DNA of 64,000 nt from assembly GCA_002321895.1 (NCBI GenBank), contig DCMZ01000015.1:80295-144294 (forward strand), written 5' to 3'. Below, piece after piece: positions 1 to 8,683 of this stretch. Source of the stretch: Bdellovibrionaceae bacterium UBA1609. Lineage in GTDB: Bacteria; Bdellovibrionota; Bdellovibrionia; Bdellovibrionales; UBA1609. The translations under genes and the position numbers were made by a program. The notes beneath the pieces are model-generated. The model ran no database searches. It was given only the letters and a program-made list of their open reading frames with translations, and was not told the DNA's origin. Position 1 is the stretch's first letter; each line of letters starts with the position of its first letter.

Positions 1-1571
1 TGATTATTTTCAGTGACTAAATCCACGCTCACTTTACCGTTTTCTACAGCCACTTTTACGTTTAATTCACCCATTCCCTCAGGTGTTAAACGCATCTTCA
101 TTTCACCACCGCCTTTTTTGATCAAAGCTTGGGTTTTGTTCAAAATTTGATTTACGTTTTCGCCCTCTTCCATCTGTGAAGGCTCCGGATTCATTTTAAT
201 TTGGAAATTTTCACTGCCTTTTTTGCCGACGTTAAGATCTTTTCCCATTTGGCCCAGGTTCATCATAGCATCGCTGCCTTCACCTTCACCGTCTGCCAGT
301 GATTCTTCGGACGAACTCTGAGAATTGGCTCCCAATGCGGCCAAGTTTAAACCTTCAGAGGAGGATGCATTCGCTGATTCTCCTACAACTGAAGTGGTTT
401 TTAGATTACTACTTGTATTGTCCAAACCGTTCATTGCCAGTTGCAATTTACCCAATAGATCATCGAAGGTTTGACCAGCACCTACAGCTCCTGATGATTG
501 AGTCTGCACATCGGTCACTGTCGCTTCTTTGGCAATGGACTGAGGAATGACGGCGTCCGCAACTTCCGTCTCAGGAGCTTGATTCATAACTTCATTGTAC
601 TGATGAGCCATGGCTAAAGAGGCCGCAGATTGAGTTTGTGGCTTTGCTTTAGTCGCTGCTGTAGCACCAAAGAAAGAATTTTGCATTTTTGTGATCGACT
701 CACTGGTTTCGCGCTTTTGTGCATCTCTTCGACTAAGGACTTCTAGCGACAATTGACGATCAGAGGCCTTAAGATATTCGGCAAGAGTACCCGCTTCTGC
801 CTTATTCATCATTTCGTTAAAGTACTGTTTCGCTTTTAGAGAGTCCGCGGGGTCCAAGTTCAGTTGCTCAACAACGTGGCCCACTGTTTCTCGAGCCGGT
901 TCCCCGAGTTGCTCGGTGGAGAGTTGTGAAAATGCTTTTACTAAATCAAGTGGCTCAACACCAAACTCTTGATTCATCTTATTCATAAAGTTTTGGATAG
1001 CCGCTCTTCGAGTCAATGGATCCACAATCTGATCCACTTTCATCCCCATGCTATCTATCTTCTCAGACAAAGAGCTAATTAATGCGTCCGGTGAACTTTC
1101 TTCTAAAGTCGACCCCACCTTGACCGATGAAAGATTTGGGTGGAACTGTTCATTGACCGGAATAGGAGACAAAGAAGAATCCGCATAGGCAACTTTTTCC
1201 CGCTCCTCAATATTGGAGTCATTGCTAGGATTCGATTCTTCGCTGGAAGCCTGTCTTGATCTTCTATTATAAGTCGTCGCTTCTTTTCTCTCCGAACCGT
1301 AACTGCGTTTCTCTTTTTGCGACCGAGTACTAACTGTGTCCGATTTTTGCTCCTTTTCAGAGGAGCTAGCTTCTTGTTTTTTTGATTCTGGCTTGGACTT
1401 TTTCTCCAGTACTTTATTGAATGACTTTTCCGGATCTTTGGATTGAGACGACTTCGAGGAATTGTCATTATAGGACTTTGGAGCTTCCACATTACGCGAT
1501 GACAAAGCCCCTACATCTTTTGATGTATGACTAAGAGTATTTAATTTTGTCATCCCTGAGAGAGCGTTCAT
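1..1571 (-). CDS. fliK: Flagellar hook-length control protein FliK (3' end off window)
   Basis: FliK is exported by the flagellar type III apparatus, measures hook length and switches export specificity. The frame is open from an ATG at 1571 to the window edge, so the last residues are missing. An in-frame TAG lies three codons before the ATG and an AAGGA ribosome site about 10 bases before it, which fixes the start. The first 150 residues are Ser/Lys/Glu-rich and low in complexity, as is normal for FliK N-termini. The visible C-terminal part contains an L-T-P-E-G-M-G-E-L-N-V-type stretch, the Flg_hook domain signature. Two lipoprotein genes separate it from the rest of the fli operon, and it has its own sigma-54-like promoter. 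Confidence 0.85.
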   Translation of the reverse strand, partial: MNALSGMTKLNTLSHTSKDVGALSSRNVEAPKSYNDNSSKSSQSKDPEKSFNKVLEKKSKPESKKQEASSSEKEQKSDTVSTRSQKEKRSYGSERKEATTYNRRSRQASSEESNPSNDSNIEEREKVAYADSSLSPIPVNEQFHPNLSSVKVGSTLEESSPDALISSLSEKIDSMGMKVDQIVDPLTRRAAIQNFMNKMNQEFGVEPLDLVKAFSQLSTEQLGEPARETVGHVVEQLNLDPADSLKAKQYFNEMMNKAEAGTLAEYLKASDRQLSLEVLSRRDAQKRETSESITKMQNSFFGATAATKAKPQTQSAASLAMAHQYNEVMNQAPETEVADAVIPQSIAKEATVTDVQTQSSGAVGAGQTFDDLLGKLQLAMNGLDNTSSNLKTTSVVGESANASSSEGLNLAALGANSQSSSEESLADGEGEGSDAMMNLGQMGKDLNVGKKGSENFQIKMNPEPSQMEEGENVNQILNKTQALIKKGGGEMKMRLTPEGMGELNVKVAVENGKVSVDLVTENN

Positions 1572-1665
1572 CCTGAACTATTCCTTCTTCTCTTGTTGAA
1601 CTGATCTGTTAAGTGGGTCTTCCTATACCTTCTTCAGATCGAGCTCTATTCACTCTTTCTATTAA

Positions 1666-1682
1666 TGCAATTCGCTTACCAA
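1666..1682 (-). promoter_or_regulatory. Sigma-54-type promoter for fliK
   Basis: The minus strand reads TTGGTAAG-CGAA-TTGCA. The GG and GC dinucleotides stand at exactly the -24/-12 spacing of RpoN promoters (consensus TGGCAC-N5-TTGCW). The predicted start is near 1655, giving a leader of about 85 bases to the fliK ATG. The 310-base gap between fliK and the next gene holds no other gene that I can see. Confidence 0.6.
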
Positions 1683-1881
1683 CTCATACGGTTAAAACCT
1701 GAATCTCTACCACCATAAAACCTCAACTCTAAATGCCAGTAATTATTAGAAAATTAGCAATCACCTTAACCCATAAGCACTTTCCCTCGACCAAAGCCCC
1801 ATTCCCTTGAGGGCATAATTTGCCGTAATCCTCTTATAGATTAGGATCAATATGCCTACGACCTTAGAAGGAATGGGATGT

Positions 1882-4227
1882 CTAGTTCGTTGGACAGGAA
1901 GCGCCGCCAGTGGCTGTACAAGTACCCAACCAGGTCATGTCTCCTGTGTTTTCATTAACGCTTCCGGGACTAGTGATTGTAACGTTATCAATATTAGAAA
2001 AGTTAAACGCTCCTAAATCAAAAACTCCGTCAACCACTTCTAGATGATGACCTGTTCCTTGAAAGGTCACATTGGTAAGTAGCGATACGCCCACCGGGTT
2101 ATTTACGGTCATTAAACTACCGGGAAATAGAGCTTCATTATTTTGCGTTATAGTTTGCCCACTTGTACCCATTAACTGAATATTTGTGGTTCCTCCACCG
2201 GCGCAATTTTGAGCGGTTTGAACTAAGTCAACGCAGTTGAAAGTAAGATCACCCATTACATTCAAAGATCCCTCTAAAAGTGCACCATCGTCCACCGTGA
2301 GGTCTCCCTCTAATACAGGAACATTCGGCCCTTGAATCCAAATACGGGCCTGATTGTATCCACCAGAATCACTGATATCGTCCACATCAATTACCAAATT
2401 ATTCAATGTCAGAGCGGCCTGAGCATTAATGCCGCCGGTTTTCCCTTGGTTGTATGAGGACGCAGAAGAGTAGCTGGAATGCCAAGCCAATGTCACCGTT
2501 CCACTATTGTGCGTATAGCTTCCACCAACTATATAGAAGCCGTTGCGATTGTCCGTTGCATTGGCTCCGTGCACCCATCCGCTCAAACGAAAATTACCGG
2601 AAGGAGCTATAAAGTTACCAGAGTTCAAAGTGAACTTTTGAGCATTTAAGTCTGTACCGACAACCGCCACTTCACTGGATCCGGAGTCAATATAGAGGTG
2701 AGGCGCTCTTCCCTCTCCCTGAGTCGTTATTGGTTGAGATGCTCCTGTTTTTCCCAACATTATCACTCGAGCGCTGCCACCACTCGCACAACGCTGACCC
2801 GATAGCGTCGAATCCGCACAATTTATAACATAATCTCCCGAGAGATATATTGTGCCGCTACCGGAAAGCGAACCATCGTGAACAATGAGCTGATTAGTAA
2901 CAGTCACTGTGTCTGTAGTTGAAACCACGACGTTCGCCTGCCCGTAGCCCCCATCCACCTGAGTGTCGTCCACATTGATCACTAGGTTATAAAAGTCCGT
3001 GGCCGTATCAACATACAAACCACCGATGTTACCGTTATTTCTTGAACCACTAGAGTTATATGGGGAATCCCATGCCATTTCTATGGTTCCATTATTATGA
3101 ATAAAAGTTCCCGATTGAATAACGAAGGCATCCTCATAAGTGTAGGCATCCCCGTTACTCACGGTTCCTGATAAACTCATAGTCCCAGAAGTGGAAGTGA
3201 ACTGTCCGTCATAGAGTCTAAATTTGAGATGATTGATCACCCCATCACTACCAACGAACGTGCCTCCGTACTGCCGCCAGTGGCTACCACGCGTTGTAAT
3301 AGATACTCCCGACTGTTGGGTTATGGTTCCCGTATAGTCACTCGTCATATAAACGCCTGCCACATCAATATCTGTATTAATATCCACATCACAGTTAGCT
3401 CCGCAAATATTATCAAAACGAGCCAGTTGGCTGGAATTCGGAGCCGCTCCCCCAGGACAAGCTCCATCAGCAATGACACCACACCAGTTATCTCCATTAT
3501 CCCAATTGGAATCTGAACCGTTACCTGTCCAGGTAAAGGCGGTAACCACATTCACTGTCACAGTAGCCGTGTCCTGGCCCCCCTTATTATTTTCAATAGT
3601 ATAAGTAAATGTGTCTGAACCGTAGAATCCAGAATTGGGTGTATAGTCTATAGATGATCCATTAAGCACAGCATTTCCGTTTGTACCGTTAGTCACAGAA
3701 AGTACATTTATGGGGCCGTTAACGGGGTCAAACAAATCATTATCTAAAACAGGTATTGACACTAATGTATCGACCGCGGTGTACACAGAGTCCGACTTAG
3801 CTTCTGGCGCCGGTGGAATAGCTACATTCACCTCATAGGTAAACGTCTTCCCTTCATACGTTAAAACAATGGAACCCGACCCCACATTATAGGTATGTAA
3901 CGTGGCCGACCTTCCCCCATTATTGATATTTAGATCTGCAAACGATCCATTTAAAGACCAGTTCACCATGGGGTTCTCTGTAGTGACCTCACTGGATCCT
4001 TCAGATCTCAGAATGGCATGAATGGTCATATCCGGAGAGATGGTGTAAAGATTTATGGATTCAAATCGTTCTCCAGAACCATCGCCATTTGATTCCAGAT
4101 AGATGGTGTAATTGCTTTTGCTACTATCGTCTGTAAGCATGTCACCAGACAGACCAATTGCATTGCACCCAATGATAAATTGGGAAAAAAACAATATTGA
4201 AATAACATTAACAATTACGTTCCGCAT
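1882..4227 (-). CDS. Large surface lipoprotein, Ig-like + cadherin-like + beta-helix repeats (paralogue A)
   Basis: This is a 781-residue secreted lipoprotein: a hydrophobic N-terminus ends in the lipobox F-I-I-G-C, with the lipidated Cys at 21. An Ig-like domain follows at about 40-135 (W-S-L-N-G-S-F-A-D-L), then a cadherin-like domain at about 145-225 (DND ... DTFTYTIEN). Next comes a Trp/Cys-rich module at about 230-345 (W-T-G ... N-W-C-G, C-G-A-N-C-D), and then repeated H-N-x-G-T strands typical of a right-handed beta-helix. It is paralogous to the genes at 4398 and 51679. It sits in the fli cluster directly before fliK but has its own putative promoter. No ribosome site precedes the ATG. 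The function is unknown; an adhesin or a flagellar-sheath/outer-surface protein is an inference. Confidence 0.8.
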   Translation of the reverse strand: MRNVIVNVISILFFSQFIIGCNAIGLSGDMLTDDSSKSNYTIYLESNGDGSGERFESINLYTISPDMTIHAILRSEGSSEVTTENPMVNWSLNGSFADLNINNGGRSATLHTYNVGSGSIVLTYEGKTFTYEVNVAIPPAPEAKSDSVYTAVDTLVSIPVLDNDLFDPVNGPINVLSVTNGTNGNAVLNGSSIDYTPNSGFYGSDTFTYTIENNKGGQDTATVTVNVVTAFTWTGNGSDSNWDNGDNWCGVIADGACPGGAAPNSSQLARFDNICGANCDVDINTDIDVAGVYMTSDYTGTITQQSGVSITTRGSHWRQYGGTFVGSDGVINHLKFRLYDGQFTSTSGTMSLSGTVSNGDAYTYEDAFVIQSGTFIHNNGTIEMAWDSPYNSSGSRNNGNIGGLYVDTATDFYNLVINVDDTQVDGGYGQANVVVSTTDTVTVTNQLIVHDGSLSGSGTIYLSGDYVINCADSTLSGQRCASGGSARVIMLGKTGASQPITTQGEGRAPHLYIDSGSSEVAVVGTDLNAQKFTLNSGNFIAPSGNFRLSGWVHGANATDNRNGFYIVGGSYTHNSGTVTLAWHSSYSSASSYNQGKTGGINAQAALTLNNLVIDVDDISDSGGYNQARIWIQGPNVPVLEGDLTVDDGALLEGSLNVMGDLTFNCVDLVQTAQNCAGGGTTNIQLMGTSGQTITQNNEALFPGSLMTVNNPVGVSLLTNVTFQGTGHHLEVVDGVFDLGAFNFSNIDNVTITSPGSVNENTGDMTWLGTCTATGGASCPTN

Positions 4228-4234
4228 AATATTA

Positions 4235-4265
4235 TGATCGGCAGTAGCCTGACCCGACTAAAGAC
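4235..4265 (-). promoter_or_regulatory. Sigma-28-like box upstream of lipoprotein A
   Basis: The minus strand reads GTCTTT-N18-CCGATCA; with the preceding G the -10 part is GCCGATCA, one base from the FliA -10 consensus GCCGATAA. Only 7 bases separate it from the ATG, and there is no ribosome site, so a leaderless transcript is likely. The -35 part resembles the CTCTTT-N18 of the genes at 54259 and 57733 rather than the FliA TAAA. Confidence 0.45.
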
Positions 4266-4397
4266 CTAGCGGCATCTATGAGGACTTATTCATATTTATC
4301 AATTCAACTTATTTAGACGAGAGCCCCGTCTTTTTACTCTGGAGGGAAATATGAACAAATTCCCACAAAACTGTGAAGTTCAAATCATTCTATTACT

Positions 4398-7256
4398 CTA
4401 AGGGTTAATGATAGATCCCGGCGTTTGGTTGATAGATCCGCTAACACTTAATGAATATGCATTTAAATTTAGAGTTCCGTTTTGCAGAAATGTTAGGTCT
4501 TGAGTGCCAGTTTGTAATGTAATATTGGATTGGGCTTCCACTGTCCCCGCTGATTTATCAATATAGAGAACACTCCCAGGGATAGAGCTACTAACAGTTT
4601 GAGTGACATTTTGAGTGCCTGTACCGTTAAGATAAATAGACGTCGTTCCTCCATAGAAGCAATCGGTTGAGCCAGCACCACCGGTACATCTCACATCTAA
4701 ATTCTTTTGAGCATTTATCTGGCCCCCGTTTACGATACCATCGTAGAGTGTAAGCTGATTCTCCACATTCAAGGTATCTCCTGCGGCGATGGTCATATAG
4801 TCGGCTGTACCTGTCGTGTACACATCACTCACATCAATATTTAGATTGTAAAAATCTACACTCGAGTCCACATCCACATAAAATCCTTGGGTTCCACTTC
4901 TGTAGTGTGAGCGAAATTTGGTAGTACCATTGTTATGAATAAATGTAGCTCCAGAGGCGACTACAAATCCATCCGATCTATTGCAGCCATACATCCCTAA
5001 GTCTTGTGAGCCATTTCCGCAAAGATAATTTAAATTAAGCAGGCCAGTAGGAGCCGTGAAGCTTCCCGCTAGAATTGTGAGCCCTCCAATAGATAAATCA
5101 GTGGTTAAAGCCGCTGGCGAGAACGAGAAGCTGCCAGAAGGATTGATGATTAATCTTGGTGCACCACCACCACTTTCAAAGGCGTAGGTTTTGTTTGTCG
5201 TGCCGACCCATTCAAGATAAGTGGATCCATAATGTGAGCAACTGTCCGCGCTAGCACATTGGATATCTAGGTTTCCCATAAATTGGATGTTGCCATTATG
5301 GAAGGTCCCTCGGCTTAAACTCAGGTCATTTTCCACTAAGATTTGGCCAGCGCCTTCCACAGAAACATAAGACAACTCTCTGGAAGGAACATTTTCAGCC
5401 ACAGATATTCCTAAGTTATATAAGCTGAGAGGGAGTTCAGCTCTTAAAGTAGAAGTGGCCGCATCCCCAGGGTAGCTAGCATTCCCGGCGAAATATTTAT
5501 AACCTTTAATAGTCACACGACCATTATTGTGATTAATAGTACCCGCTTCGTAGTGTAAACCGGAATTACTGCTACAATCGACATTATGAGTGCTTGTTAG
5601 ATTGCAATTGCTCACTCCAAGTTGAAAGTTTCCTGTAGGCATATTAAAGGTTCCATTTTTCACAATAAGAGCTGTTGCATGCATATTGGTAACTCCGGCA
5701 GCGGGGGAAACTGTGCTGGTGGTGTTGATCACAATCTCCGGTGCCTTAGCGCCATCTCCAAAGTGAATTTCGCGAGGGGAACTGGACACCATATGAATTT
5801 GAGTGTTTCCTCCGTTGGCCTTAACATTTGAATTGGTATAGCCAATATGTAAATCCCCATGAACGTGGTAAATACCTTCCCACATGACTCCTTCTTCAAT
5901 AGTCATATCACTTAAAACAGTGATAACGGCCGAACTAGGTGTAGTTCGAACTCCTGAATTGTTATATGTAGCAGTGTATTCACCAAGGTCGACAATCAAC
6001 TCATTAAGTGTCAACGGGTTATCCGAATGAACAAGCATGGAAACAGTTTTGGAAGAATTAGCCGTTCGGGCCATAGCTCGATACTCTACGACTCCATTGT
6101 TGTGGTTGAATACAGCGGAGTCTTTTACAACAAAACCTTCTTGGCTAGCACAGACAGAACAGGTACCACCTTTGTCTAACCCCGCCTCAAGAGTTCCTGA
6201 GGTGGAGTCGAAGATGGCATCACCGGAAATTTCAAAGTAGCCATTTATATCAATTTTAGCATCAGAGCCTACAAAGCGACCGGACTCCATATAGAAGTGA
6301 TTGGTTCCAACCGTTACGGGAATTCCTGAAGCCTGAGTGATGGTTCCGTTATAAGCGCTGCTTATTCTGACGCCCTTGATGTCTACACTAGAATCAATAG
6401 CCACATCACAGCTTGGACAAATCTCAGTAAACTTAGCTGTATTACCAGTGCCGGGAGGTCCAATATCGTATTGGCATTCTCCAGATGAAATGGAACCACA
6501 CCAGTTTTGGGAATTAGACCAATTGGTATTGGAGCCAGCCCCTACCCAAGTGTAGGCATCGGCGACCATGACATTCACTGTAGCTGTATCCTGACTCAAT
6601 CCATCACTTATGGTGTAGGTAAAAGAATCAAGTCCAATGAAATCTGCCACTGGGGTATAGGTAATTGTGGAGTCCCCATTTATTACGACTACGCCGTTAG
6701 CTCCATCGGTTTTGGCTGAAATATTCAGCGTATTATTGTCTGTGTCGTTGTCGAGAACAGCGAATGTACTGGCAATATTTTTCTCAACGGTTATTGAGTC
6801 ATCAATGGCATCCGGAGCAGGATCAAAAGTGACCGGACTGATCATGGGCTGAGACGGCCGATTCCAAGATCCATCCGAACCCACAACATCTTTCAAATCC
6901 AAAGAAGGAATAATTGTTCCAGGAGTCGCCGCCGACATTGCCCTTACAATAACCACGTATTTTGTTGAAGCGCTGGATATAGACCAAACCACTCCTGTTG
7001 CCGTACCGGACTGCTTAATATCCTCGACACCGAGAGAGGAGAGATTAATCGGCTTACTAAACTTGAATTTAAAAATGATGGGGAAGGTAGCCGTTTCTTC
7101 AGCCTGAGAGTCATCTTTCTCTACGACCACATCAAAATAGTATTTCGGATCATTGGCTGCGAGCTCACCAGTGAGAGGAGTTTCCTCAAAGCAACCCAGT
7201 AAGAAAATATATGAAAAGCAAGCCAAAGTGGCCAAAATCAATTTACGTACGACCAT
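4398..7256 (-). CDS. Large surface lipoprotein, cadherin-like + beta-helix repeats (paralogue B)
   Basis: This 952-residue lipoprotein has the lipobox F-L-L-G-C with Cys22. The N-terminal 120 residues differ from paralogue A and look like another bacterial Ig-type fold (F-K-F-S-K-P-I). After them come a cadherin-like domain (D-N-D-T-D ... D-S-F-T-Y-T-I-S-D), the same Trp/Cys module (W-V-G-A-G ... Q-N-W-C-G, C-P-S-C-D), and at least three H-N-N-G repeats in a long predicted beta-helix. It is transcribed in the same direction as the flagellar operon but lies downstream of a terminator-like hairpin. No partner or enzyme motif is visible. Surface exposure is inferred from architecture only. Confidence 0.8.
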   Translation of the reverse strand: MVVRKLILATLACFSYIFLLGCFEETPLTGELAANDPKYYFDVVVEKDDSQAEETATFPIIFKFKFSKPINLSSLGVEDIKQSGTATGVVWSISSASTKYVVIVRAMSAATPGTIIPSLDLKDVVGSDGSWNRPSQPMISPVTFDPAPDAIDDSITVEKNIASTFAVLDNDTDNNTLNISAKTDGANGVVVINGDSTITYTPVADFIGLDSFTYTISDGLSQDTATVNVMVADAYTWVGAGSNTNWSNSQNWCGSISSGECQYDIGPPGTGNTAKFTEICPSCDVAIDSSVDIKGVRISSAYNGTITQASGIPVTVGTNHFYMESGRFVGSDAKIDINGYFEISGDAIFDSTSGTLEAGLDKGGTCSVCASQEGFVVKDSAVFNHNNGVVEYRAMARTANSSKTVSMLVHSDNPLTLNELIVDLGEYTATYNNSGVRTTPSSAVITVLSDMTIEEGVMWEGIYHVHGDLHIGYTNSNVKANGGNTQIHMVSSSPREIHFGDGAKAPEIVINTTSTVSPAAGVTNMHATALIVKNGTFNMPTGNFQLGVSNCNLTSTHNVDCSSNSGLHYEAGTINHNNGRVTIKGYKYFAGNASYPGDAATSTLRAELPLSLYNLGISVAENVPSRELSYVSVEGAGQILVENDLSLSRGTFHNGNIQFMGNLDIQCASADSCSHYGSTYLEWVGTTNKTYAFESGGGAPRLIINPSGSFSFSPAALTTDLSIGGLTILAGSFTAPTGLLNLNYLCGNGSQDLGMYGCNRSDGFVVASGATFIHNNGTTKFRSHYRSGTQGFYVDVDSSVDFYNLNIDVSDVYTTGTADYMTIAAGDTLNVENQLTLYDGIVNGGQINAQKNLDVRCTGGAGSTDCFYGGTTSIYLNGTGTQNVTQTVSSSIPGSVLYIDKSAGTVEAQSNITLQTGTQDLTFLQNGTLNLNAYSLSVSGSINQTPGSIINP

Positions 7257-7266
7257 TATATTAGAC

Positions 7267-7294
7267 GTATCGGGATCGACTGGCCCTTAGTTGA
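7267..7294 (-). promoter_or_regulatory. Sigma-28-like box upstream of lipoprotein B
   Basis: The minus strand reads TCAA-N17-CCGATAC. The last base lies 10 bases before the ATG at 7256. The same TCAA-N17-CCGATA arrangement precedes the beta-barrel gene at 35019. No Shine-Dalgarno sequence is present between the box and the ATG. Confidence 0.4.
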
Positions 7295-7350
7295 GGTAAA
7301 TACTATGAGATAATCTTCATAATTCTCAATTTAAGACGTCTCGTTTTGAT

Positions 7351-7391
7351 AAAAAATGAAATTCGTAGACAGTGGGATACAATCCGTCTAC
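7351..7391 (-). terminator. Hairpin terminator after the motE-like gene
   Basis: On the minus strand GTAGAC-GGAT pairs with ATCC and GTCTAC across a short loop and a 4-base bulge. The stem includes the stop codon of the motE-like gene, and a T-rich run (T6) follows. This would separate the basal-body operon from the two lipoprotein genes. Confidence 0.5.
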
Positions 7392-8218
7392 TTCCTACGG
7401 TACCCGGCGAACTTTTCGGAGAGATTTTGTGCCTTTTTAGGTTCCAGCAAATTCATAATTGCCGCTGCATTTTTCTTCTTCATATTTCCAAGTATTTCCA
7501 CAGCTAACTCTTCATCAATATCCATAAGAACCTTAGCGGCACTTTTAGGTTTCATATTGGAGTAGAAATCCACAAGTTTTGCAATTTTCTCTTCATCAAC
7601 CGTCTTCTTTTCTTTGAGCGTCGCAGCGATTTGATCTCTGATTTTCTGAAGCTCTCCGATTCGTTTTTCTATCTCTACTTTTTGCTTATGTAGCTCTTCT
7701 TCAAGTTTTACGAGACTCTCTTCTCTTTGATCCAGTTCTTCTTTTCTTTGGTTCAATTTTTTAAAATAACTCATATCTTCAGAGGACACTGAAGCCTTAT
7801 TTTCAGTCGTTTCTGCTGGTTTCTCCACTTTAGCAGTCTCATCTTTTGGAGCCGCCGCGGGAGGTGCCGCCGCTTCCTGCGCCTGGGATTGGCCAAAGAA
7901 GGAAATCTCAACTTTCTCCATGCTATCCACTAAATACTCTGGGTAAAGAAATCCTAAACCAGCAAAAACCATCCCCATTAAACACGAGGCAATCAAGGCC
8001 GCTGGTGGTTTTGATTCTTTTCGCTTTTGTTGTTTTCTCAATTCAGATTTTTTAACTAATAGTTCACGCAGTTGCTTTTCAGCAGAAGTAGCCGGTGCGG
8101 CAGCTTGAGCATCAGCTCGCTTATGTCCTCGATCTGGAATTTTCACCCTTTGTCTTTGATTGACTTTGGTCTTGTTGGCCGATTTGGCTTTCTTAAAAAA
8201 ATCATCATATCCAGACAT
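7388..8218 (-). CDS. MotE/YlxF-like flagellar protein with MgtE-N-type C-terminal domain
   Basis: The 276-residue protein has a Lys-rich cytoplasmic start, one membrane segment at about 70-92 (A-L-I-A-S-C-L-M-G-M), an Ala/Pro/Glu linker, and a long coiled coil at about 135-205. A C-terminal helical domain follows that contains K-P-K-S-A-A-K-V-L and M-K-K-K-N-A-A-A-I-M. This C-terminal pattern is that of the MgtE N-domain found in MotE (a MotC chaperone in rhizobia) and in Bacillus YlxF, which also sits between fliJ and fliK. It is probably a periplasmic accessory factor of the motor or export apparatus. It is the last gene of the operon before the hairpin. Confidence 0.75.
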   Translation of the reverse strand: MSGYDDFFKKAKSANKTKVNQRQRVKIPDRGHKRADAQAAAPATSAEKQLRELLVKKSELRKQQKRKESKPPAALIASCLMGMVFAGLGFLYPEYLVDSMEKVEISFFGQSQAQEAAAPPAAAPKDETAKVEKPAETTENKASVSSEDMSYFKKLNQRKEELDQREESLVKLEEELHKQKVEIEKRIGELQKIRDQIAATLKEKKTVDEEKIAKLVDFYSNMKPKSAAKVLMDIDEELAVEILGNMKKKNAAAIMNLLEPKKAQNLSEKFAGYRRK

Positions 8219-8240
8219 GTTTTCGCTCTTCCTTGAACTA

Positions 8241-8678
8241 TTACTTCCGATTTCTCATTATTATTATATCATCAAGGCGCTTTTCAGCCTTCTTTTTTTC
8301 CTTGAGTCGGTACTCCTTTAGCCTTTTATCGCGCAAGACCTCAATTTTTTTATACTCTTGTCTTGCCGCTATCATGGCCCTTTTCCGGTCTTCGACCACT
8401 TCCATTTGCTCCCTAGCCACAACTTGAAGATTAGCTATTTTCTGCTGGGCGCCTTTAATATATCCCGTACAGTACTCCAGTTGAGATAGCACTAACCCAC
8501 CCTGGGACTGAGTCCTAGCCATATCATCGCGGGTATCTACAATATTTTTTTCTTGTTCTTTAATTTTCTGAATGGTCAAAGTGAGCTCGCCCATCGCCTC
8601 TGCATAGGATTTTTTTGCAAGATCTTCTGCATATTTGTTCTTTTTTAGCAAAGCTTCTAAGGAAAATTTAAATGCCAT
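8241..8678 (-). CDS. fliJ: Flagellar export chaperone FliJ
   Basis: This 145-residue, almost entirely helical, Lys/Glu-rich coiled-coil protein begins M-A-F-K-F-S-L-E-A-L-L. That is the typical FliJ start (F-x-L-x-x-L-L-x-x-K), and the length matches the family. FliJ works with the FliI ATPase and FlhA as a general component of the flagellar export gate and as an escort of chaperones. The start lies 5 bases after the fliI stop, so translation is probably coupled. Recognition rests on position, length and coiled-coil character, because FliJ sequences diverge strongly. Confidence 0.85.
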   Translation of the reverse strand: MAFKFSLEALLKKNKYAEDLAKKSYAEAMGELTLTIQKIKEQEKNIVDTRDDMARTQSQGGLVLSQLEYCTGYIKGAQQKIANLQVVAREQMEVVEDRKRAMIAARQEYKKIEVLRDKRLKEYRLKEKKKAEKRLDDIIIMRNRK

Positions 8679-8683
8679 AGCAA

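Noticed and set aside
1103..1492. A 129-residue minus-strand frame inside fliK
   Set aside because: It is a shifted frame of the low-complexity Ser/Lys/Glu-rich part of fliK; the fliK frame continues through it and ends in the Flg_hook domain.
4228..4397. Terminator between lipoproteins B and A
   Set aside because: Only a 5-base stem (AGACG/CGTCT) without a following T-run is present, too weak to call.
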